A stretch of 34,821 bases of DNA. Origin: Candidatus Levyibacteriota bacterium. GTDB taxonomy: Bacteria; Patescibacteriota; Microgenomatia; Levybacterales; UBA12049. Position 1 is the first letter of the stretch; every line of letters begins with the position of its first letter. The stretch lies in the NCBI GenBank assembly GCA_016204465.1, contig JACQKQ010000003.1, forward strand, positions 1-34,821. Direction: 5' to 3'. Position numbers and translations under genes: made by a program. The notes below the pieces were generated by a model, which saw only the letters and a program-made list of their open reading frames with translations, did not search any database and was not told where the DNA came from. This document shows positions 27,029-33,631 of this stretch, one piece after another.

Positions 27029-28103
27029 GTTTTGCAGCTTGAGGACGAAGCGAGGTACCAGACGGCACCTGGCGAAGCTCTCGGACTTTAGCACCCGCCC
27101 TCCACATTTCTGAATTTTTCATTTCATCCAGTTCTTTCCGAAGTTTTTTTTTATAATCTGGCCGGCTATTTGCCGCAATAACAACTTTTGCTTCATGTCC
27201 GCTTTTTACTTTTTCATATAATTCTTTAAACACGGGCTCAACGGCAATTCTAAATTTATGCCGCCAATCAAGCGCACCTCTTTGGGCTGTTGTCGAGCAG
27301 TTTTCAAACATCCAATCCATGCCGTGCTCGGAAATAAGGGGGATAAGGCTTTGCGTTGCTTCTTCAACTGTTTCATTAAAAGCCTCAGAGGGACTGTGGC
27401 CTTTTTTTCGAAGCAAATTGTACTGCGCTTCCATAATGCCGGCCATTGCTCCCATTAAAACGCCACGTTCGCCTGTTAAGTCAGAATACACCTCTTTTTC
27501 AAACGAAGTCTTAAATAAATACCCAGACCCAATACCAATTCCCATAGCCAGGACTCGATTTTTTGCTTTCTTTGTATAGTCCTGAAAAATAGCAAAACTG
27601 CTATTGATGCCGCGGCCCTCAAGAAATATCTTTCGAACTGTCCTTCCCGACCCTTTTGGCGCAACTAAAATGACGTCAACGTTTTTTGGCGGCACAAGAC
27701 CTGTATGCTTTTTATAAGTAATGCCAAAGCCGTGGGAGAAAAAGAGTGCTTTACCGTGGGTTAAGTGTTTTTTAACAAGCGGCCATGCCTGAATTTGTCC
27801 AGCATCAGACAAAAGATATCCAATCACTGTCCCTCGTTTTGCAGCTTCCTCTATTTCAAACAATGTCTCTCCTTCTTTCCAGCCGTCTTTTTTTGCTTTG
27901 TCAAACGAGGAGGTGTTTTTTCGCTGGCCGACAATAACGGTAAAGCCGTTATCGGAAAGATTAAGCGCTTGCGCCGGGCCCTGCACTCCGTAGCCAATAA
28001 TCGCAATAGTTTCCTTTGCAAGCACTTTCTTAGCTTTGCTCAACGGAAACTCTTTTCGAGTTACTACTTCTTCGATAACACCGCCAAAATCCATTTTTGC
28101 CAT
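27018..28103 (-). CDS. ilvC: Ketol-acid reductoisomerase
   Basis: [30 protein letters not shown]...[11 protein letters not shown]...[51 protein letters not shown]. Confidence 0.96.
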   Translation of the reverse strand: MAKMDFGGVIEEVVTRKEFPLSKAKKVLAKETIAIIGYGVQGPAQALNLSDNGFTVIVGQRKNTSSFDKAKKDGWKEGETLFEIEEAAKRGTVIGYLLSDAGQIQAWPLVKKHLTHGKALFFSHGFGITYKKHTGLVPPKNVDVILVAPKGSGRTVRKIFLEGRGINSSFAIFQDYTKKAKNRVLAMGIGIGSGYLFKTSFEKEVYSDLTGERGVLMGAMAGIMEAQYNLLRKKGHSPSEAFNETVEEATQSLIPLISEHGMDWMFENCSTTAQRGALDWRHKFRIAVEPVFKELYEKVKSGHEAKVVIAANSRPDYKKKLRKELDEMKNSEMWRAGAKVRELRQVPSGTSLRPQAAKHEK

Positions 28104-28110
28104 ATTTTAT

Positions 28111-28192
28111 GAATTAGGAATTATGAATTAGGAATAATGGCTAAAAATAACAAATGGTTTTTCCATAATTCACTATTCCTGATTCCTAATTC
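28111..28192. repeat. Inverted repeat with tandem words (gaattaggaat) between ilvC and the ilvN fusion
   Basis: gaattaggaattatgaattaggaataatgg (28111-28140) vs ccataattcactattcctgattcctaattc (28163-28192). Confidence 0.75.
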
Positions 28193-28196
28193 GTTT

Positions 28197-29882
28197 TCAA
28201 AGATTTCTGTTTATATACCCGACAAACCGACGTAAGCCTTCGCGTAACATATCTTCGTCTCCCCCAAAAGAAATGCGTACGTGGTTTTCTCCACCTTTGC
28301 CAAACGGCGTACCCGGTACCACTGCGACATCTGCTTTTTTCAGCAGTTTTTCGGCAAGAGCGACGTCGTCAACTGTTTTGACAAACTTTGGAAAAATATA
28401 GTACGCGCCTTCTGGCACAGTATACGACAGTTTGTTTGTCTTGGCAAGCTCTTCAATAACTATTGCCCTTCGTTTCAGAAACCCTTGCTTATACTTCTCA
28501 ATAACGTTTTGCGGTCCTTTTAGCGCTGCTAGCGCTGCGTACTGTGACACTACTGTTGGGCATGTTACCAGCGAATCGTGGATTTTCATAATGTGCTCTA
28601 TGAGCTGTTTTTTCGCCGCAATGTAGCCTATACGCCAGCCGGTCATTGCGTATGACTTAGAAAAGCCAAAAACCGAAATAACCCTATCTGCAGCTTCTTT
28701 AAAACTCCCGATACTTATGTGTTTTCCAGCGTAAACAAAATGTTCGTACATTTCGTCTGTAATAATGTAAAGATTATATTTCTTGGCAATGCGGGCGATT
28801 GCCTTAAGCTCTTCTTTTTTGTACACCTTGCCGGTTGGGTTGCACGGATTGCACAGTAGAATTGCTTTTGTATGCGGGGTTATTGCTTGTTCAAGCCGCG
28901 TTGAGTCAAGTTTCCATCCGCTTTTTGTTTCAACAAGCGGCACGAAAATCGGTTTACCGCCATGGGTTGCAATGGTAATCTGCGTTATATGTGATGCGTA
29001 GTCAGGAGTAAGGACGATTATTTCATCTTCAACGTTTAAGAGGCTCATAAAAATTGCCATCAGCGCTTCTATACCGCCATGCGTGACGATAATTTCATCA
29101 GGTGTTACATAAATACCATTTTCTTTTTTGAGTTTTTCCGAAATCGCAACGCGCAGCTCGTCAATACCTTGGCCCTTACTGTATTTGTCAACTATATGAG
29201 TATCAATCGCCCGTTTTGCCGCTTTTTGAATATGCTCTGCGGTGAAAAACGACGGAATACCCTGCGCCAGGGGAATCGTTCCTTTTTGCGCTTGTGCCAT
29301 GAGTTCTAGTTTTTTAATACTTGATATTTCGATTGCTTCGGTAGTTCGTGACATGTGGCGAAGCTCTCTACTCACTGCTCCAATTCGGTGCGGCTTGCCT
29401 TTTTCAAGGGCAATTCTTCCGGACCGAACGATTTCCTTAATGCCGAAAGGCTCCAAAACAGACTGAAGGAAGGCAATATCTTGCTCCGAACCGGTTTTTT
29501 GTATTGTAACCGCACCGCCTTCATGATAAACAATATTCGCCTGGAACTGGTAGAGAAGATCTTCAATTTTTTTAAGCATGTCAGCGTTTTTAACACCAAC
29601 CTTAATGAGTGCAATTTCCTTGTAGAATAGCTCATTATCGCTATGTACGTGTACCTCAAAAACCTCAACAATTCGCTTTAACTGGTTTGCTATTTTTCTT
29701 ACAAGGCTTGGGTCTTCTTTCACAACAATGGTAAAACGGGATTTTGCTTTTGCTTTAATTTCAGATACGGTTAAACTCTCGATGTTAATTTTTCGGCGCA
29801 AGAAGAGGTTGGCGATGCGATAAAGCACCCCCGGTTTGTTCTCTGTTAATACTATAATGGTTGATAGCGTTTGTATGTTCAT
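28197..29882 (-). CDS. Fusion: acetolactate synthase small (regulatory) subunit IlvN + class I PLP aminotransferase
   Basis: MNIQTLSTIIVLTENKPGVLYRIANLFLRRKINIESLTVSEIKAKAKSRFTIVV...EIALIKVGVKNADMLKKIEDLLYQFQANIVYHEGGAVTIQKTG...LEPFGIKEIVRSGRIALEKG (IlvN), then LAQGIPSFFTAEHIQKAAKRAID...CNPCNPTGKVYKKEEL...SVFGFSKSYAMTGWRIGYIAA (aminotransferase). TAATG overlap with ilvB. Confidence 0.92.
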   Translation of the reverse strand: MNIQTLSTIIVLTENKPGVLYRIANLFLRRKINIESLTVSEIKAKAKSRFTIVVKEDPSLVRKIANQLKRIVEVFEVHVHSDNELFYKEIALIKVGVKNADMLKKIEDLLYQFQANIVYHEGGAVTIQKTGSEQDIAFLQSVLEPFGIKEIVRSGRIALEKGKPHRIGAVSRELRHMSRTTEAIEISSIKKLELMAQAQKGTIPLAQGIPSFFTAEHIQKAAKRAIDTHIVDKYSKGQGIDELRVAISEKLKKENGIYVTPDEIIVTHGGIEALMAIFMSLLNVEDEIIVLTPDYASHITQITIATHGGKPIFVPLVETKSGWKLDSTRLEQAITPHTKAILLCNPCNPTGKVYKKEELKAIARIAKKYNLYIITDEMYEHFVYAGKHISIGSFKEAADRVISVFGFSKSYAMTGWRIGYIAAKKQLIEHIMKIHDSLVTCPTVVSQYAALAALKGPQNVIEKYKQGFLKRRAIVIEELAKTNKLSYTVPEGAYYIFPKFVKTVDDVALAEKLLKKADVAVVPGTPFGKGGENHVRISFGGDEDMLREGLRRFVGYINRNL

Positions 29883-31561
29883 TATTCTAAAACAATTTCG
29901 TCGCACGCTGCACCGCTTGGCACCATGGGAAACACGTTTCCTTCTTTCTCAACTTTAACTTCTAAAAAGTACGGACCAAGGGCTTTAAGCATCTTGTCAA
30001 GAGCATCTGAAAGCTCCGAATACTTTTCAACCCGATGCGCATCAATAAAAAAACCTTTTGCGACTTGGACAAAGTCAGGATTAACAAGGTCTACAAACGA
30101 GTAGCGCTTTTCAAAAAATAATTGCTGCCATTGTCTAACCATGCCTAGGAAGTTATTGTTGAGTACCATTATCTTAATCGGCAGTTCTTCTTGGTGTATT
30201 GTTGCAAGCTCCTGCAGGGTCATTTGAAACGACCCGTCTCCAATCACGGCAATAACCTCTCGTCTAGGATTAGCTATTTTTGCACCAATGCTTGCCGGCA
30301 AGGCATAACCCATTGTTCCAAGTCCGCCTGAAGTAATAAAACTTCGAGGCTTTTGGAAATCGTAGTATCGGGCAGCAATCATCTGGTGCTGGCCAACGTC
30401 CGCAACAATTACAGCGTCTCCTTTTGTTTTGTCGGAAAGCAAATGGATTACTTGCGCCATTTTGATTTTGTCGCTTTCGCTTTTTAGCTCTTTTGTGGTT
30501 ACTTTTTCGTATTCAATATCGTCGAAGTGCCTAAACTCCTTTACCCACATCGCGTGATTATTCTTCTTTATGAGTGGAATAAGCTGCATTAACGCATCTT
30601 TGGCATCGGCTCGGATTGCAACAAGCACGTCGATAATCTTACCTAATTCTGCTTCGTCAATATCAATATGGATGATATTTGCATCTTTTGCGTAGTCCGA
30701 AACTCTTCCCGTTACCCTGTCGTCAAACCGCATGCCGATTGCCAAAATGACGTCTGCTTTGTTTGTAAGCACGTTAGCTCCGTAGCGGCCGTGCATGCCT
30801 AAAAGGCCAACGTATAGTGGGTGGTTGCTTGGAAACGAAGAGAGCCCATGTATGGTTGTAGCAACAGGAAATCCGCCTTTAAGAGCTAGTTCTAAAACTT
30901 CTTTTTCTGCGTTGGCAACTTGTACGCCATGCCCGACAAGGATAAATGGCCGCTTTGCGTTGTTGAGTAAATCTGCCGCCTGCTTTAGCAGTTTTTTATT
31001 GATAGGAGCTCTTTTTGGTGTTGTAGGACTTTGCATGCCCAAAAAAAAATCACATTGTTCAATCTGCGCGTTTTTTGTAATGTCAATAACAACCGGTCCT
31101 GGACGGCCTGATTTAGCAATATTGAATGCCTTATTTACAATCTCTGCTACTTCCTGGGGCTTAGTAATTTGATAACTCCATTTCGTAATTGGCGTTGTTA
31201 TACCGATTACGTCGGTTTCTTGGAACGCATCTGTGCCGACAAGGTGGGCAGCGACTTGTCCGGTAATGCAGACAATGGGCACAGAATCCATCATGGCATC
31301 GGCAATACCTGTCACTAGGTTTGTTGCGCCAGGACCTGAAGTTGCTATGCACACACCAGGCTTACCTGCGATTCGCGCGTACCCTTCGGCTGCATGCGCT
31401 GCCCCTTGTTCGTGTCTCACTAAAACATGACGTAGTTTGTTTTTGTAGTGGTACAGGGCGTCATAGGCTGGCATAATAGCACCGCCAGGGTAGCCAAAGA
31501 TGGTTTCAACACCTTCTGCAATTAATGATCGCATGAGAATTTCTGCGCCTGATAACTTCAT
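29882..31561 (-). CDS. ilvB: Acetolactate synthase large subunit
   Basis: MKLSGAEILMRSLIAEGVETIFGYPGGAIMPAYDAL...VRHEQGAAHAAEGYARIAGKPGVCIATSGPGATNLVTGIADAMMDSVPIVCITGQV...TSGGLGTMGYALPASIGAK...GDGSFQMTLQELATI. Confidence 0.97.
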   Translation of the reverse strand: MKLSGAEILMRSLIAEGVETIFGYPGGAIMPAYDALYHYKNKLRHVLVRHEQGAAHAAEGYARIAGKPGVCIATSGPGATNLVTGIADAMMDSVPIVCITGQVAAHLVGTDAFQETDVIGITTPITKWSYQITKPQEVAEIVNKAFNIAKSGRPGPVVIDITKNAQIEQCDFFLGMQSPTTPKRAPINKKLLKQAADLLNNAKRPFILVGHGVQVANAEKEVLELALKGGFPVATTIHGLSSFPSNHPLYVGLLGMHGRYGANVLTNKADVILAIGMRFDDRVTGRVSDYAKDANIIHIDIDEAELGKIIDVLVAIRADAKDALMQLIPLIKKNNHAMWVKEFRHFDDIEYEKVTTKELKSESDKIKMAQVIHLLSDKTKGDAVIVADVGQHQMIAARYYDFQKPRSFITSGGLGTMGYALPASIGAKIANPRREVIAVIGDGSFQMTLQELATIHQEELPIKIMVLNNNFLGMVRQWQQLFFEKRYSFVDLVNPDFVQVAKGFFIDAHRVEKYSELSDALDKMLKALGPYFLEVKVEKEGNVFPMVPSGAACDEIVLE

Positions 31562-31563
31562 AA

Positions 31564-31632
31564 TTCAACGATTGTTACATTGTTGCATTGTTCTATTGTT
31601 AACAATTGAGCAATAGAGCAATCGAACAATTA
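31564..31632. repeat. Inverted repeat with tandem words (cattgtt / aacaat) between ilvB and ilvE
   Basis: cgattgttacattgttgcattgttctattgtt|aacaattgagcaatagagcaatcgaacaatta. Confidence 0.75.
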
Positions 31633-32556
31633 TGTTTTGATAATCGTGCACCACGACTGATACTTTTTTTCATTACCCCGCACAGCAGAGAAAAACAGTT
31701 CTTGTAGTTTTTTTGTTATAGGGCCACGCTTCCCTTTCCCGATGGTTCTCCCATCTATTTTTGCAATCCAGGCAATTTGTACTCCTGTACCGCAAAGAAA
31801 TGCTTCATCTGCGATGTACAGTTCTGTTCGATCAATGGTTCTTGATTCGGTCGGGATCTTAATATCTTGTGCAAGTTGGATTACAGATCGCCTGGTAATG
31901 CCTTCAAGTGTGTCGTCAGTAACAGGAGGAGTAATAAGAATGCCGTTTCGAACAATAAAAAGATTTTCCGCCGACCCTTCGGCAACATGGCCGTCTTCGG
32001 TAAGCAGAATTGCCTCGTCAAACCCGCGCTCGGTTGCCTCTTTTCTGGCAAGGGCCGAGTTAATGTACGAACCCGAGATTTTTGCCCGCGAAGGAATCGC
32101 GTTGTCGGAAATCCGGCGCCACGAAGAAACCATAGTAGAAACCCCTTTGTTGATTGGTAAGTACTCGCCTAAAGGCAACATGTAAATGGCGATGTCAAAA
32201 TCTTTGTCTCGTTCAAGATTTGGAGAAAGGTTTGTACTGCCTGCATAAGCAAATGGACGGATATATATATCTGTTTTTGGCTTGTTTTTTTTAAGTAATT
32301 CAAGCGTTATTCTGATAAGCTCTTTATCGTTGTAACTAAGGTTTACTCCAATTATTTTTAACGATTGCAAGAATCGTTGGTAGTGGTCTTCGATACGAAA
32401 CACGCTTAAAATTTTTTTGTCTTTGTTGTAGTAAGCACGGATGCCGGCAAAAACGCCAGTGCCATACTGCAAGGCATTGGTCATAATCGGCACTTTAGCC
32501 TTATGAACCGGTGCAATTTCTCCTTGAAAGAAAACAAAAGGTAAGTAAGTATTCAT
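31630..32556 (-). CDS. ilvE: Branched-chain amino acid aminotransferase
   Basis: FFQGEIAPVHKAKVPIMTNALQYGTGVFAGIRAYYN...IRPFAYAG...SGSYINSALARKEATERGFDEAILLTEDGHVAEGSAENLFIVRNG...EGITRRSVIQLA. Confidence 0.96.
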   Translation of the reverse strand: MNTYLPFVFFQGEIAPVHKAKVPIMTNALQYGTGVFAGIRAYYNKDKKILSVFRIEDHYQRFLQSLKIIGVNLSYNDKELIRITLELLKKNKPKTDIYIRPFAYAGSTNLSPNLERDKDFDIAIYMLPLGEYLPINKGVSTMVSSWRRISDNAIPSRAKISGSYINSALARKEATERGFDEAILLTEDGHVAEGSAENLFIVRNGILITPPVTDDTLEGITRRSVIQLAQDIKIPTESRTIDRTELYIADEAFLCGTGVQIAWIAKIDGRTIGKGKRGPITKKLQELFFSAVRGNEKKYQSWCTIIKT

Positions 32557-32586
32557 AAAAAAATCCCCCTTTTGTTTGGGAGATTT
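32557..32586 (-). terminator. Terminator arm of the ilv/leu operon attenuator; 3' stem also carries the ilvE SD-like sequence
   Basis: Minus strand: AATCTCCCAAACAAAAGGGGGATTTTTTT directly followed by the ilvE ATG. Confidence 0.88.
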
Positions 32587-32617
32587 ATCTTGTCAAATGT
32601 GGCTTCTCCCAAACAGA

Positions 32618-32671
32618 TCAGCACGCCTCGACGAGGACGATGCCAAAAAGTGAGAGAAGATAGTTTTGCAT
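32618..32671 (-). CDS. Branched-chain attenuator leader peptide MQNYLLSLFGIVLVEAC
   Basis: ATG CAA AAC TAT CTT CTC TCA CTT TTT GGC ATC GTC CTC GTC GAG GCG TGC TGA; L-L-x-L and I-V-L-V codons, followed by competing hairpins and a terminator before ilvE. Confidence 0.9.
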   Translation of the reverse strand: MQNYLLSLFGIVLVEAC

Positions 32672-32681
32672 ATCTATTATA

Positions 32682-32711
32682 AGTATACCTGGTATATATT
32701 GTGTTTGTCAA
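32682..32711 (-). promoter_or_regulatory. Promoter of the ilv/leu leader (TTGACA-N18-TATACT)
   Basis: TTGACA 32711..32706, TATACT 32687..32682, leader ATG 10 nt past the -10. Confidence 0.8.
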
Positions 32712-32739
32712 ATATTATTTTTTGCCTACCCAATCGGGG

Positions 32740-32769
32740 TTGACTTTTTCTCTTTTTCTGTACTATGCT
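32740..32769 (+). promoter_or_regulatory. Promoter (TTGACT-N18-TATGCT) for the cohesin-like gene
   Basis: ttgactttttctctttttctgtactatgct; GTG 32779 is 9 nt past the -10. Confidence 0.5.
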
Positions 32770-32778
32770 GAAAATGAC

Positions 32779-33510
32779 GTGCATTGTTTCTATCTTAAAA
32801 AGTGTCTTATTGTTTTTGTAGGCCTAATTGGTGTTCTTTTTGTCGCTAAATCCGCTAATGCAAGTGCCGCATACTACTTTAATCCACAGCGAAAATCCTT
32901 AAATGTTGGAGAAACTATTCAAGTTGAATTGCGTCTCAACACAGATGGAGAAGCAGTAAACGCACATTCTGCTCTTATTTCATTTCCATCAGACATACTT
33001 GAGGTAAAAGCAGATTCAACAGGCAATACGTTTTCAATAGAAGCGCAACGCAATTTCTCCGATGGGTTTATTGAAATCTCGGAGGGAAGTATTGACCCAG
33101 TATCGGGCGATGTCTTAATTGCAACGCTTTCAGTCAGGGCAGAAGAAGAAGGAACAGCCATGATGTCGTTTTCAGATGGATCCGCAGTTGCGCGATATGC
33201 TGATAGTTCTGACGCATTATCACTCTCAAGAAGCCTTGCCGGGTTTTACACGATTGAAGGGGGAGGACAACAAACAGCATCACAAGAAGAACCAAAAGTA
33301 ATACGGCAGCTCAAAAAAATAATTCCGATTAAACCGAAGACAATCTACCCGACAAAAAAAGTAATACCGACAACTCCTCAAAAACTTCCTGAAGCTTACA
33401 GTGAAGAATTATTTGCTACACCGACAAATGTAAAACCAACAGCAATTCCTTTCAGAGCGCTTCCTGTTCAACCGGCTCCCCGACCGTTTTGGAAATTTTG
33501 GTGGTGGTAG
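32779..33510 (+). CDS. Secreted cohesin-domain-like protein with Pro-rich tail and Trp-rich C-terminus
   Basis: (M)HCFYLKKCLIVFVGLIGVLFVAKSANASA signal peptide, then YYFNPQRKSLNVGETIQVELRLNTDGEAVNAHSALISFPSDILEVKA... (cohesin-like fold), tail ...QPAPRPFWKFWWW*. GTG 32779 gives a conventional signal peptide; track start 32701 would overlap the opposite promoter. Confidence 0.75.
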   Translation: MHCFYLKKCLIVFVGLIGVLFVAKSANASAAYYFNPQRKSLNVGETIQVELRLNTDGEAVNAHSALISFPSDILEVKADSTGNTFSIEAQRNFSDGFIEISEGSIDPVSGDVLIATLSVRAEEEGTAMMSFSDGSAVARYADSSDALSLSRSLAGFYTIEGGGQQTASQEEPKVIRQLKKIIPIKPKTIYPTKKVIPTTPQKLPEAYSEELFATPTNVKPTAIPFRALPVQPAPRPFWKFWWW

Positions 33511-33533
33511 TGTAGCAAAAAAGCTACATTTTT
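33511..33533 (+). terminator. Intrinsic terminator after the cohesin-like gene
   Basis: TGTAGC-AAAAAA-GCTACA-TTTTT. Confidence 0.8.
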
Positions 33534-33541
33534 GATATACT
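33533..33541 (+). promoter_or_regulatory. Extended -10 promoter (TGATATACT) for typA
   Basis: tgatatact about 90 nt upstream of the typA ATG; partly overlaps the terminator U-tract. Confidence 0.5.
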
Positions 33542-33546
33542 GTATT

Positions 33547-33625
33547 TGCCGCAGTGGGCGGCATTCAATCCTCCAAAAGCCATACTTTACCGTTTGGCGG
33601 TGAAGCAGGCAAAGGGAGGTTTTTT
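33547..33625 (+). promoter_or_regulatory. Structured typA 5' UTR that can sequester the Shine-Dalgarno, ending in U6
   Basis: TGCCGC-AGTGG-GCGGCA hairpin, then CCTCC(33570-33574)...GCC...ACCG-TTTGG-CGGT...GGC...GGAGG(33615-33619)TTTTTT. Confidence 0.5.
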
Positions 33626-33631
33626 GATAGT

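Noticed and set aside
27029-27094. leuA start at 27094 (ORF track)
   Set aside because: The added 22 residues are the ilvC C-terminus read in another frame; ATG 27028 begins the conserved [13 protein letters not shown] region.
28111-28192. CRISPR-like array from repeated gaattaggaat words
   Set aside because: Repeats are adjacent with no regular spacers, and the second arm is inverted.
29352-29354. IlvN-aminotransferase as two separate genes with an internal start at ATG 29354
   Set aside because: The frame is continuous with no stop between the domains; an internal start is possible but not needed. Left as a test in the findings.
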